64,000 nt of DNA. Origin: Moringa oleifera (Eukaryota; Streptophyta; Magnoliopsida; Brassicales; Moringaceae). The notes beneath the pieces were generated by a model. It saw only the letters and a list, made by a program, of their open reading frames with translations, did not search any database and had not been told where the DNA came from. Below are positions 46,974 through 61,100 of the stretch, piece by piece. The number at the start of each line of letters is the position of its first letter. Position 1 is the first letter of the stretch. Both the position numbers and the translations under genes were made by a program. The stretch spans positions 3,100,001 to 3,164,000 of the forward strand of contig JAJFZO010000799.1 of the NCBI GenBank assembly GCA_021397835.1, in the 5' to 3' direction.

Positions 46974-47578
46974 TGATATGGATAAAATAACCATATTAAG
47001 TCCAAGCTCGTCTAAAACCTTTCTAAGTGGCAAAAGTTTATAAAGTTATGCAAACCAAGTCTAGCCCAATTGGAATATACCCAAGGTCAACCAATTGGGC
47101 TGACCTAGGCTACAATATCGAGCTATAGTGGGAGCCAACAAAAATTGATGTCCCTGAATTGGATTCCTTAAGAAGCTTCCTCTCATAAGAAAGACAACCT
47201 TGCCTTTTACCTCTAGCTAAGTAAAGAGCCATTGTCCACTGTAATTAACATGATGGATTAGCCTAGCTCCCATATCTATCGCTGTAAATTTTAGGTACGT
47301 GCATTCCATGATTAACATAATGTCTCTTCTCGGCTCTCACCCTATACATGAAAGCCTAAGTGTGTTTAATCTTACTCTCACTTTCCTTATTTTTCTCAAT
47401 TCCATCTCTAAACAAATCTCGCAATTTTTTTTTAATCTACCTCATTGATAAGAGCGTCGGAGTGACCTTAAGGACACACCCAGACTCACCAGTCTCCCAT
47501 TCTTACAAAGATCCATTAAAAATCCTCATCAAAATCCATCCTATGAAGGTCTAACATTCCTCACAGATTTTAACATCA
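46974..47578 (+). repeat. 3' LTR of the Tat-type element
   Basis: About 605 bp matching the two halves of the 5' LTR, uninterrupted. Begins TGATATGGATAAAATAACC after a purine tract and ends near ...CAGATTTTAACATCA. Confidence 0.8.
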
Positions 47579-48660
47579 CCATGAAAAGTAAATATTGGAT
47601 GAAATGCCACAACTTAGCGAAGTATTTCTGAATAAATCGAGATTGAATAAATTCATTTCAAAATTTGTGAGTTTTATTGTCATTGAGGAATTGAGAGAAT
47701 TTGTATATAAAAGATTTTCAAGAAGTTAGATTTAAGTGTATACTTAGAAGGTGACTATAAAAATTATAAAATAAGATAGATTATACCATTTTCTTAGATG
47801 GAAGGATAAAGATGCCAAAATTCTTCCCTAAATGGAGTCTCATGAGAATTCACCACTAATAATTAAGGATTGAGAAACTTAAACTAGGACGTATAAGTTT
47901 AAAAAATTTCTAATTATTCTTAAGTGAGGATGAACAAAAGTAGATTGTATTACCATCTCGTTTAATTTTCAATGTTATATGTAATAGAATTCAAATCAAA
48001 TTAAATACTAACTCAATTAAATTAAAATTCTACTTAAATTAAGTTCGATAATAATCATGAAGATACATTGGATTCCATTTGATGTAAGACATTTGCGCTT
48101 GTTTGCTGATTAGGAATGAAAAATGAGATTCAAAATCAAAATGAATTATATGTTTTTTGAAGTTCTCACATAAATTTAGGATTAAAAAATGAAAATGACA
48201 ATTTTATGAGACTGACATTTTTATTTTTTAAGCGTAAGATAAATTATTATTTTATTATTTGTTATTTTAATTTTTTAAATAAAATAAAAAATACTTTTAA
48301 TTAATATATTCATTGATGATATAAGTTTATTATTTATTTTTTTAAAAATTATTTATTATTAGTAAAAAGTTAGTGTTTAATTTTTTATTTTTATTTGTTT
48401 TAAACTATATAATTTTAAATAATATTTATTTATATTTTAAATGTTATAATAATTATTAAATAATATGATTCTATTTTTCTAAATTAAAAATATATCAATC
48501 CATTAAAAAATATATAAATAACTTTATAATAATTACAATAAAAATTCAAATAAGATTTTGAATTTAATTTTTAAAAATTAAGTAAATAATTTATTTTTTT
48601 ACTGATTTTAATTCCTCCCATTTTGATCACTGATAAATAACATGCCATTGATGTTAATCA
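47579..48660. other. AT-rich intergenic region, no gene seen
   Basis: Very AT-rich from 48,000 to 48,600. No gene, RNA gene or clear repeat recognised. Confidence 0.5.
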
Positions 48661-49182
48661 TTGAAGTCTTCGTCTTCAAGCACCAATCATGTTTCTTTGT
48701 GCTCTGCGACAAAATGCCTCCACGAGTGTGCGTCTTGTTTCGAGGAAGCTGCAGTGAAGCTTCTCAGGTAATATGAGACTGGTAATGACACAATGTTAAA
48801 ATTCTGTTTTTCATTTCTTTGAAAGATTACGTTTCCATGGAAAGATCTTCACTCTGTGCTAAACATTGGATCTCTTCCGTTTGATATTGACTCGTGGAAT
48901 ATTATTCAAATTGAGCATTTGGTAACCTAATAAGCTCTCGTGTTATACTCAGTGGTATCTTTTATAAAATTAAAACAGAAAATTATATCATTTCTAATGG
49001 ATAGTTGATATGACTCACCTTGACGTGGCCTCTTCTGTCGGTGCATTTTCATTCTTCCTTTCAAGTCAAACAAAACACAACAGTTCAGCAACTGCCTTCC
49101 CATAAACCTCCGCACCGTGAGACTTACTGATCCATAGACGTCTTTAACACAAACTCTGTGGAGAAGTTTCACGATCTCTGCC
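48661..49182 (+). promoter_or_regulatory. Promoter and 5' UTR region of the dehydrogenase/aldolase gene
   Basis: Less AT-rich DNA directly upstream of the ATG at 49,183. A possible upstream UTR exon ends at about 48,764 with a good donor (TCTCAG|GTAATA), but no matching acceptor was fixed. No TATA box was assigned with confidence. Confidence 0.35.
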
Positions 49183-52100
49183 ATGGCAACTCGATATGCT
49201 GTTCCTGGGGGTGTTGTTGGGTTCGTTGGCTTGGATGATTTGAGCTTAGACATGGCCGCTTCGCTAGTTCGCTCTGGCTACAAAGTACAGGCTTTTGAGG
49301 TAATGTGTCTTTCTTTGAATTCCCTTACCGTTTTCCTTCTGTTTGCATGGTGAGAAAAGGCTCTGGGGAAAAACATAACAAATGGAAACAGAGACGCGAG
49401 AAGAATTTCTTGGGAACGATTCTTCCTGGAATGCCTACTTTGGGAAGTTCTAATTCTCTTTTAGAAGAATACCATGAATCATCTTTTCTTTTATTTTCAG
49501 GACTTTTAATTCTCAACTTTAAGTTGCAGAACACAAAAGTTGTATGTAAACTTAATCTTTTATTTTCATAATGAAAGACCAATTTGGCAATCTTAGAAAA
49601 GTGTTCCCATCTATTGTGAGTCAATCATGCCTCATGAAGCTGGAACTTATCCAACAGAAAGCATTCCCTTAAATGGACCCAGTGTTAAGCACCTGGATAT
49701 ATGCTGTATCCTTTCAATGTGAAGCTCCTTAAAGACAGAGCCAGAAGACATAATGTCGACTCTAATTTTTTCATATCAAAGGAAAAAGTTTAATTCCATA
49801 TTCTGAAGAGTTTTCTGGGACAGTTTTTGTAAGTCATGATGATTGAGGATATCTATCTCAATGAGAAGATTAATTATTTGGCCTTGTCATCTACTCCATT
49901 CTTATGGGGGCAGTACTAGCTACATTGGCCAAGGTGTATTCACTTTTGACAATGTTGACAAGTGCTGGGTCACCAGCCCACCTGTTTTGATGGGAGGGCT
50001 GGTTTCAGTCTGCTAACTATCTAGTACAGTTCTTCTTCTTTCCTGGTGTTCTTGTTGTTGTAGTGTCAGTGGCAGCAGCAGGGGCATTGCTTATTTTTCT
50101 GTAGTTATGCCTTGAAGAAGAAAAGAACCCTCATTAAAAGGGAATTTCTATCTTATCTGAAGACCATTGATGGTGGAATGCATCATATGCGAGGGCAAAT
50201 CAAAATGTGATAACAATCCACAATAGTTGGTCATATAGCTTATATAAGCTAAACATGACTTTTGTAGTATTATCTGAGTGATGCATGCTTTTTACCATTA
50301 CTAAAATTTAAACTATACAATATTCAGCTCAGAAGATGAAAAGAAATAAATAAGCCATCACTTTGCTCCTTTATCAAAGATACCATGCATGATCACCAAC
50401 TAAAATTCTGGGCCTGCCAGGATAACACAATTACACTAGCAATCTATTCTCTTCTTTATTGCTTTTCACTGCATTTTATTTGATGCTTTTGCAGCCCGCC
50501 ATTTAGAAAATTTATCAATGATGTCTAATTGACAATGTAATTCCTTATAAGAGTACTCTCTGGGCTGAAATTTATTGTTGAAAGGGCTAAATTTGTGTTT
50601 ATCTGCGACTTCTCCATCTGCAGATAAGTACAAACTTGGTACATGAGTTTTTAAAGCTCGGGGGAAGTAGGTGTGCCAGTCCTTTGGAGGCAGGGAAAGG
50701 TAAAGTGATATTTCGAACCTATTAAATTATTTTGTCAACATTTTATATAATATCTACCTTTTCCTATATGTGTTCATCATAGCAGTTTATATCTCACCAA
50801 TGATGAACCTGGAATAAGACTGTTTAAGGAGGTTTGAATATTGATGCACAAAGCTTCCCTCTTAAAAGAATAATACACCAAAATGTACGTATTCAATTCA
50901 GATAAAACAAAAAGAATACAAAACATTGTTTAACCACCATAACGATGGAAATATTCCTTTTTTGTGCGAAGGTTGCTTCCCCTCTTCTTAAACTGGCAGT
51001 GCTTTATGATTTATCAATAAAAACAATTCTATGTTGTCTTCGGATATTTTTAGTAGTGATTTTGAGTACTATAGAAATTTGAAAAACGAGAACTGTTGCT
51101 TCTGTTAAGGAAAATAGCAACAAGGTCCATCAAGCAGAAAAAAATTGGGAAAGGGAGAGAGACTGGGTGTGGGGGTTGGGGTGGAGAGAAGTCTGAAGTA
51201 ATAACAAACACGTTTCACAACAAGAAGTAAGAACTTATTGGTGCAATCAGTAACTAGATTAGATCCTAATTTTTACGTCTCATAAAGTGACACTATGAGT
51301 ATCAAAAAGAAGTACAAGGAGACAAAGTGTTCTTCATTTAAATTTCTGTCCTTAAGCATACATATACATAGCACTACAATAAATAATTGAAAAGCGCTTA
51401 AACAGAGAGCCAATGAAAAACAGTTAAATATATGAAGATAATTTAACTGCTTCTGAGCATTTAAAAAGAAGCGGTTGTCTTGATGTGGTAGTTGTCTCGG
51501 TGTGTTTCTTTCTTGCATTAATTCTCCTTCTCTTTGAAAGAACCCCATGAATAGGCTCCGATTAATGGTGCTTGTATAAATCTTGGACAGTTAGAAAAGT
51601 CTTTGAAATTGCATAAGTATCATGAATTTATGCATTGCCATTAATCTTCTGGATGATACTAAATGGACTTATCTTCTATTGTTGGAGCTTATTGCATGTT
51701 CCAACTAGGAGTTGTTCGTTGCATTAGCGAACCATCAGAAGGTCTCTTTCATCAAATGGTTTAAACGTTATGTAATTATCGGCAATTGCCTTATATTTTC
51801 TTGCTGATATTTCTAATTTCCTTTTAACTTTTCCATGAATATTGGCCATAGAATCATGTGATTGCATTTATGCTCATACTAGGAAGCTTTGATACTTGAA
51901 CCAAATGTAGAGTATGCAACGTTAGCTAGATATAGACAACCTTAATAGGAGATTTAGCACTTAATCGGTTTTGGATATTATTGTAGGCAAACTTGACTTA
52001 AAGTAGTATGTTGTCCCATTACTTAGGATTTTCCTTAATCAAGTTGTCAAGAATCCTGCATAAAATGTTCAATTTGTAACATCAGTCTATACATCAGTTT

Positions 52101-55100
52101 GTGGATGACACTTATTGTTGTATTTCAATAATGTATGAAGTATCTTCCACATGGTGCGCCATAATAACAAAAGAACTTGCTATCATGATCAGAGACAATG
52201 GTCTTTTGCAAATCCGTGTCATTAAACGATCTCCTAAAAGAATGGTTGAGCAAGTCTTCTTGTGAAGAATGAAGTGAGCCATTTTAGAAAAGTGATCAAT
52301 CCGAAGAAATCTGAAATCCATACCTCTTTGGGTTCGAGAAAGGCCCAAGAGGAAATCCTTGGACAAATCCTCCCAAGGAGCTTTTGGAATGAGGAGGAAA
52401 ATATAAAGGCCAGTGTTACGAGTTTTGCAGTTTGACATATATAATAATGTTTAAAAAATTTCTCTACATCACACTTGAGATGCAATAAAAAATATGAAGC
52501 TTCTATTAATGAAATGATTTGATCTCATCCCATGTGTCCTTGTAGTCCTCCATTGTGCAATTCTTGATGATGCTTTGAGTGTATTGAGCTTCTACTAATG
52601 AAATTGTTTTGTTTTGCCCCATATGTTCTCTTAGTCCTCCGTCATGCTTCTTGAATTTCTTTGATTGATCCTCGAGGAATACTTAATTTATTTTCAAAGA
52701 ATAGAAAAAAATCATTTATATTTTGCCAAAGCTCCCATAATCCATTTTTGCTACTCCCTCTTGAAGTTTTCATCTTCAATCACATAATCAAAATTGATGA
52801 CCTCACTTCACGTAGTGGTGAGTAGCATAAATCAGAAACTTAGTTCATCTGTAACCTTGTTCAATTGGCTTGACTTGTGTTTTGAGTGCAAAGGTGAAAC
52901 TTTGAGTACAATTTATCCATCAAGCATGAATATGATTGAGTTTTGTAGGGTTGTTGAGATATTTCAAAGCTTGGTTATTACTATTGAGGATGAATTCTTT
53001 CTATACCAAGTAGGGCTCTCATTGTTGTAATATGCAAAGTACCACGTGCAACTCTTGTTTGTATGTTGACAATTTCTGTCTTGCATCACTTAGTTTTCAC
53101 TGAAGAATGTGATTTCTTTGACTCTTTAGATAAAAAAAAACTCCAACTCCGACGCCAGAAGCATGGCAATTGACTTTAAAGATTTTGTCGAAGTCAAAAG
53201 TTGCTAGAACTAGTGTATTAGTTAGCTTTTACTTTAGAACAACCAAAGTTCGTTTGGCTTTTGTGGTCCAAACAAATTACTTTTGCATCAAACAAGTGGT
53301 TAGTAGTATTGCAATGGTACTGAAGTTCTTTACGAACTGCATATTTAATGTAGCAAATCCATGAAAAAGCTTTTGCACTGGATTTTGGTGTTGGCCATTC
53401 GCAGATAACTTTTACTTTCTCGTCATTCACCTTGATCCGTTTGGATCTCATATCAAATCCCAAGAAATTAAGTGATTTGTTATGAAGTTGCGATTCTTCA
53501 AGTTAGAATGCAACTGGTTTTGCTATAGTGCCTTTGAAAACTTGTTTCAAATTTTGCAGAGTTCTTCTTTGATATGTCTGTAAATCAAGATATGTTCAAA
53601 GTAGAGAACAACAAATTTCGCAATAAAAATCTATAACATTTGATTCATGGGCCTCATAAAGGTACTAGGAGCATTGGATAGTCAAAATGCATGAAAAACC
53701 ACTAATGAAGTTTTTTCTTGCGTCTTGAATGTTTCTTTATTCATCTTCAGGACGACTATGGATTTGATGGTATCTCCTCCTCAGTCAATCTTGGGATAAA
53801 TATTAGATCTACCTAACTTGTCTAGAATGTCATCGGAAAGGTATTGGGAATTAATATTTGGTTGTAATCTTCTTGATGGCTTTATTATCCATGCATATCC
53901 TCTAACTTCCTCTTTTTTAGAGTTGAGAGATCTAGTACAATAGATGAACTCATGCTTCTTTGTGTTCGGCCATTGTTAAGAAGATAGTTGATTTGTGCCT
54001 CTGAGACCTAATAATCCTTCGAAGTCATACTATAATGTGATAGATTCAGTAGGCTTGCTTTACGAATAAGGTCAACGTGATGTTATATGTTCTTTAGCAA
54101 GGCAAGCAAATCTTTTAGTGCAACATCTCACTCTGGCAACAATTGTTGGATCGATTGTAGAACGTTTGGCTATTTAGCAACTTCCTTTGGCAAGACAAGC
54201 CACATATTTTTGGACTTTGATCATGCTGTTTAATCATGTTGCTTCGTTGGAGGAAGAAGGAACTTAGTGCCATCTTTGCGAAAAACCAATGCAAATTATC
54301 TCTTCCAGACTTTGACATCGTGCTGCCAAGGTTTGGCAAGTAGTATGTGACATGCATTTATCTCAACAACGTTACATGCATTCATCTTTATACTTGTATA
54401 TCGGAAGTGGTTCTTGACATTGCTTTGTCATCCATCTCTGTGTCTCTGTCACGTCTTTTATCTAACCAATATCATATGGGATGGATGCCTTTGTACCATG
54501 AGTTGAAGCTTGTCTGCCATAGTTTTGGAAACTATATTTTCATTGCTTCCACATTCAATGATGAGATTTAGCATACTCTTTGGTTGACGATGCAACAAGT
54601 CTTGAAGTCTTTTGTCATTGGTTGTCATCTTCTTCGTTGGTGTATACATCAAGCATCATGTAAGCAAAGAAAAGTCTTTATCTCTATAGATAACCTCCTT
54701 TGGGCCATCGTCTTGTTCAAAGTCTTCCTCTTCTAGATACTTTTCTTCTTCTTCAACCTCTTCTTTATGAACAGTCAAGACGACATTGACGAGAACGATG
54801 TCTTGGTTGTTCACAATGCTAATACATTTTTCGCATAGGGATTGCATAAGGATTACTTGCACTTGTTTTGACATTTGTTACCTCCTTTGTGGACATACTA
54901 TGGGTTGATTGGAAGTTTGGACATACTTTGGTGCTTCTTCTGCCTGTCACGACTTTAAACTTGCTTGACTCTATCTTTTGCAGCAGCGATGAATGTTTTG
55001 AAGTTGATGATTACACGTTCCCTTCCTATTGAATTGGTCCTCAATTCTCATTGCTAGTTGGATTACATTTGATATGTACGATGTGATTGCTTAATAACCT

Positions 55101-58100
55101 CAACTTGAATGTTTAGTCGTAGGCTGTCTATCAATCTTGCGATCTTCTGATTATCAAACTCTTGGAGATCAACATGTCACTAGCTTTTGAAAGTTGTTGA
55201 TGTACTCTTGTATCATTCTCCATCCTTGTCGAAGATGTTGCTAACTACTAAAACGTTGTAATTTGGAGGAAGAAAACATTCCCTTCTCTTCTGTTTCATG
55301 CATCAGGAAGTTCAGGCTTTATTTTTTCCTCGGAGAATTCATGCGTTATATAACTTATCCCCCCAAGTTAAAGCACCATTATGGAGTCAATGAGCTGGTA
55401 CCTGTACTTTCATATTATTGTTAGTCTTCTAATAGTTGAAGAAGTTCTCCACTTCAATTAGCTAGTGAAGAAAATCTTCAATCACAAACATACCATCAAA
55501 AGTAGGAACTTTGATCTTCATTTGGTAGTTGTTTTGCCGAGGACCACAATTAACCTCTTGTACTGCCTGTTTATCTTCTTCATCATCTTGAAACTTGCGA
55601 TTCCTTAGATGCTCTGCATGATCATGCTGATTGTAGGGTCTGTCGTTGGGGATTGTCACCCATGTTCCCTCTACGGAAGTGTTGCATTAAGCTTGTTGTC
55701 ATCTTTTTGAGGTGATTTAGTCATTAGGCAATTACTTCATTGATACTACTATAGCATAATGTTCACCTGTTGGGTTGGACACATAGGAGGACATTTTTCT
55801 TAGTTTAGTTTATTATTTTTTTAATTATTATTTTCATATCGGTGTTATGAGATATGGCTAAAAGGTATTTGTGTGTTGTTTAGGTGGGATGTGGCTCAAA
55901 GGTATTTGTATGGTGTTTTAGTGGGACGTGGTTGAAGGAAGTTATAGTAGTATGGTGATAGGGTGGTATGTTGAAGTTACAATAGTATGGTGATGGGTGT
56001 GGTATAGTGGAGATAAAGATATGGGTTTTTGGTAATGAAGCAATGGTTGCAGCTGGGTATCTCTGCTTTTGGTTGTTGGATGTTGAGTTCAACTAGTGAT
56101 CCAGGTTGTAGTTTCAAGATCATAGTCAGATTATACTTAAAGGTGGATTATGACCTTAGGAAAAAGTAGGGCCGTGGCACCCCTTTGGTGCATTTGTAAA
56201 TAGAACCTTTTTCTTATACGAACAATGGATGACATGTTAAAGACAGTTTTTTCCTATCAGGAAATGCCCAAGCTAGGCTGTTCCCAAGGACACCTGTCAT
56301 TCCAAGGTGGCATAAATTAATGTGTTCTCATTGTGGGTATATACTTGAGAACTTTAAAAATGCACATTCAGTTCCATATTTAGTGAAAAAAAATTATTGA
56401 AAATTGACCTTTGAACCAGGTAAATATTATGTGTTGCTTTTCCACTTTCCTTTTGTTATGGAGATCATGCCTTATCTATTGTCACCATGTTTAATGTCTT
56501 AGGATTGTCTGGCTAATGCTTTTCTCTCTTGCATCTTCATGAGCAGATGTTGCAGCATTGGTTATCTTAATATCTCATGGAGACCAAATCAATGATGTAA
56601 TTTTTGGTCAGGAGGGTGCTCTCAGAGGTCTTTGGAACGTTTCTACTCTATAGCTAATGTAATTGTTGGTCACTTTATTGATATCATTATTATATATCTT
56701 TGTGGGTTTGCAGGCTTGCACAAGGGCACAGTAGTAATTCTCCAGTCAACAATATTACCTTCATACATCAAGAAGCTAGAGAATCGTCTAACAGGTAATT
56801 GTTTTATTGTTTTATGGTTTATGTATGCTACATTTTCTTGAGAAAACATGTGATTTTAAATCTTTCTTCTAACTTTCTTATGTTTTCTTAAGCAAACTTT
56901 TAGCCATTCTAGTGTTTATTTAGTGCTGACAATTATTTCCGATGGTCCTCTTTTACCCTTGAGTGATACATATACTGCGCTTTTGCTTCAATTGGGTGTT
57001 TGAAGATATTTTTCCCCATTATTTTCTGACTCTGTTTTGATATAGCTTTAACGCTCAATTAAGATTAATGAATTAGTATTACTGATGCTCATGCTCGTTC
57101 ATGGACGCTCTCAGGGTCCAAAGGTATAATGGGAAAAGTGGTATTTTCACATTCAACTGGATTAAGCCTTAGTTCAAAATTAATTGGCAGAAAGCCATTC
57201 TAAAATTTATAAAAATATCTCTCCCTCTCAGTCTCTCTCTTCAGCTCTTCCTTTCTTTTCGTTTTTTTTTTCCCCCCTTTTGCTCAATTGGTAGCCAACC
57301 AATAATTTTAGCTATATTGTCCCTTGTTTGTTTCTCTAGTTTGTAATGTTTGATGTGCATTGCAGCTATAGTTTCATAAAGTGGTGACTTGTAATGTAAT
57401 TGAGCGAACTTGATAAAGAGCTACGAAAAACTAATGGTACATTTTTGTGTCCTTGGAAAGTGCATTTGGTTGTAATTCTGATACTCTTTTTAGTGACAAC
57501 CTTGCTGGAGAAGTTTGATTCTTCATCATGTGTGAAAGTGATTTCTTTGTTGAAATTTTATCTTTCAACTAGATCTGGATTTTACTTTTCTGCATCTTGA
57601 TAAGAAATATTTGGATATTATATGTTTAGAGCTGATAATTTTTTCCGAGAAATATCTCCTTCTTTAAGATCTTGGGAATCATTTTCAAATTTGAAAGTTC
57701 TATTAATCGTTAATCACATCCATCACAACTTAGGATTCTGATGATTTCTCTTCTAGAAAATGTGACTTTCTTGGACTTTGTCTTTCTTCTTCCAGAGGAT
57801 GGTGAAATAACCTTTCTAGTCGATGCATATGCCTCGAGGGGAACGTTTGAGGTTTTCAGTGGAAAACTGATGGTAACAATATGTTTTACAAGTATAAGAT
57901 TCTCAGTTTTCTTTTGTTGTCTAGTCGTAGCTGTTGAGTTCTGATCATCCTCTTCATCAGTCAGCTTCTTTTAATAAGAATGCTAATATTTTTCGAATTT
58001 TTTAAGATTGCTTCCTCAGGAAGTTCGGAATCCATTGTGAGAGCTCGGCCCTTTCTCTCTGGTAAAATCTGTTTCTAAAATCCTTGAATCAGTTCTATAA

Positions 58101-61100
58101 GTGTATTTTTTTCTTAAAAAAATTTCTGATATGTACTGTCCAAGTATCTATACATCCGTGCCAATTAGTGTTTTCCTTGCAGCAATGTGTGAAAAGCTTT
58201 ATATATTTGAGGGTGAAGTTGGTGCTGGAAGGTACTTTATCTGCTCCTAAAATGATTTTGTGGCAAATTGTTCTAATTTTAGTACTACGGTAAGTTATCA
58301 TAGTTTGGCCAGGGAATAGTGAATTACATGCGTGGCATGCTAATTTTAGTGATGTTTCAATTATTATTGTTGTGTTTTAAGAAAAAAATTACTTGAAAAA
58401 GGTTATTTATTTTCTTGATGTCTTACTGATTACTATGTTGTTCTAATTCCCTCTTTCTTGCAGTAAAATCAAAATGGTCAATGAGCTGCTTGAGGGAATT
58501 CATCTTATTTCTTCTATAGAGGCTATATGTCTTGGTACAAAAGCTGGGATTCATCCATGGATACTCTATGACATCATTTCTCATGCTGCTGGCAATTCGT
58601 GGTGCGTCTTTCACTACATTCCTTTTTTTTAATTATTCTTTTTCATGATGAATTTCTTAAGTTCGAAGCGTCAGAGTTCAAAGCCTGTGTTTAAGAATTT
58701 TGGACAGGTTAGTAGTTTGATGTTCTGCATGCATGCATCTGTCTCAATAATTGGGATAAATCTTAGTTGACACTTTATGTCCATGTACTGTATGTGAGCT
58801 TGTGACTGTCAGAGTTATGTCTTTTATGATTTTGCCTCTGTAAATTGATGAATATATAGCTTTGGGTTTTCGGTCGATACTAAATATAATATGGATAAGC
58901 TGGGCTTATGTTTGTCAGGGTCTCACTGTGAAGGTTTAAAATTCATTGTAACTTTATGCAACTTTCAACGAATTTTATGTTTATGTAGCGGACTATATGA
59001 GATTGAATACAGAAAGTTGAACTTGCCATGCTGGTCACTCTCAACCACATGGATAGACTCAACCCACATCCACATGCTTCTTACATGCTTCCCTCTAAGC
59101 TGGCTCAGATGAAACACTCGATTTCACTGGGCAGCTTCTAAAGGGCTTGTTGTGCAGTCTCGCTGGATCTCTTGTCTGTGCGGTTTGATCCACCATCAGT
59201 TGAGACTTGCGAGAAAGACCCTATTAGCTACACGCATGCTAGGCTATTTACCAATGCCATGCTGTTTTGCTGGGCTATACTCGTAGTACCACATTGAGCA
59301 TTGCTTCCTCCCCACTCTGATACTGGTGCCTATGCTGTGTCCCTACCTGTACCGGTTCATGGTGCTGTCAAATGGTTTGTTTCCCTTGCTGCTTGGTAAC
59401 ACCCACATATTGGTACCTCCTTAGTTAGTACTAAGGTTGACATTCCTCCTAGGTACCAACATCTACAAGCCAACTATTGATTCTGCATGTCTTGTACCTT
59501 ACTGCAGCACCTTTTTTTTTTGGCACTGTCCACCCAGACTCTTGGCATAGGGCAAGGACATCCCATGCTTATGTTCTTTTCAGTGTAACTAACCGGAAGG
59601 AAGAGTCTGATGCCTTCATCTGGTTGGTGTTGAGGTAATCTTTGGTTTGTTCCTCAAATTGCTGAAGTGTTGTCCCATTCTCCCAACTTGCATCTGCCTC
59701 ACTGCCACCTTTCCATTGATCCATTGCTACCATAATAGATGTTAACTGTTTACCTTAAGGAATCAGCATTTAATGCTGATGATTTTCTAGGCTAAGGTAT
59801 TTTCTTGGTGAGGGTTCGATTGAAGGCTAGAGGATTTCCTAGAAAAGGGTTTGGCACTGTGTAAGAAAAAAATACTGTTTCAAGTTTACTAAAGAGCTGA
59901 CATAGTGATATTTATACGAAAGAATATCTAATTAAAGAAGTTTTGGCCTCTCTACAGTCCTAAGGATCTGAGATTTCCTAAGAATCAGGGATACTGGGTA
60001 TTCCTTGAGAAAAGAGATGGACGTAATAAATAAAAGAAAATCAAGAATTACTAAAGTTGATCTCCTGTAATTCACTGATGAAGGGGAAATAATGGGGTGT
60101 AAAACTCTCCATTATAGATTTTGCCCTTGATGAAATAGTTATCAACTTCAATATGTTTCATCTTATGATGGTGTACAGGATTCTGTCCCATGCTCGTGAT
60201 AGCTTTTATGTTAATATATAATATCATAGGTTCTTCCATTGTCACAGTTAATGTTTGCTATAACGATTTTCAACCAAAGTAGTTCTCATATTCCTTGAGC
60301 CATTACTAACTTAGTCTCTAAACTGGATGTAAACACCACAAGTTCTAGTCTGCAATTTATGATTGTTCCCAAAATTCACCAATATTGACTAATTTTCACT
60401 TTTTCTAAGGGATCAATTTTAGAAAATTAAGACATTTTCTCAAACAAGGTTGTGGAGAACAAAACTGGATGAAGGCAACAAAGAAAGGGATGGGTCTTGG
60501 AGAGGCTTCGACAATGAAGGCTGATGAGGCAAAACAAGATCTTGTATGAAGGTTGATGAGAGGAAAAAAACGAGATGCTGGTAATGAAGGCCAATGAGGC
60601 TGAACTTGAAAGTTGAAAGAAAATTGAGGAAAAGCTTGTTTTTGCATTGATTCAGTATCTTAACAAGGAATTCATACATCTTAGGATACAAATAGAAAAG
60701 GAAATTAAATACGATTGACCTACTCTTAAGTTTCCTAAGCATAAGATTTCTTAAATAGAATAATTAACTGGATGTTGCTAGAAAAAATAGAAAACAACAC
60801 ATCAAATTTGAGAGAATCAAGAAGAACATAAAGGAAATTAAATATTTCCATAATTGCACGCCACGTCTGCATCCTCTTTGTCTTTTAATAAGTTACTGCT
60901 CCTCTTTTGGTAACATGTATGGCATGAAAAGAGATTAGAGTTTATAGTTGTGAGGTGCATGATATAGTAATTGTGTCAAATTGACTAACAAGTTGAAGTC
61001 ATGCTGTAGACTGAACCTTGCTTTGTAAGCAGCTGAATCAATTCAGTGGCAACACTTTCACTCATCAGACTTTACTGTAGATTATCACTCTGCATAAATG

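Larger units (their letters stand above)
37714..47578 (+). mobile_element. Ty3-gypsy LTR retrotransposon, Tat-type, decayed
   Basis: The two ends are related LTRs (37,714-38,834 and 46,974-47,578), both starting TGAT(G/A)TGG. A degenerate primer-binding region (GACACTATATGTGGGAA, compare the common TGGCGCCGTCTGTGGGAA) follows the left LTR, and a purine run (GAGTGGGAGGG) precedes the right one. Inside, in plus orientation, are relics of reverse transcriptase, RNase H and integrase, then an antisense coding relic. Flanking CCATA and CCATG could be the 5-bp target duplication with one change. Many stops and frameshifts make it immobile. The LTR divergence by eye suggests an old insertion. Confidence 0.8.

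Noticed and set aside
49305..49571. 88-codon plus-strand frame just after exon 1 of the dehydrogenase/aldolase gene
   Set aside because: It lies in intron 1 after a clear donor, and splicing to 50,624 restores the family sequence.
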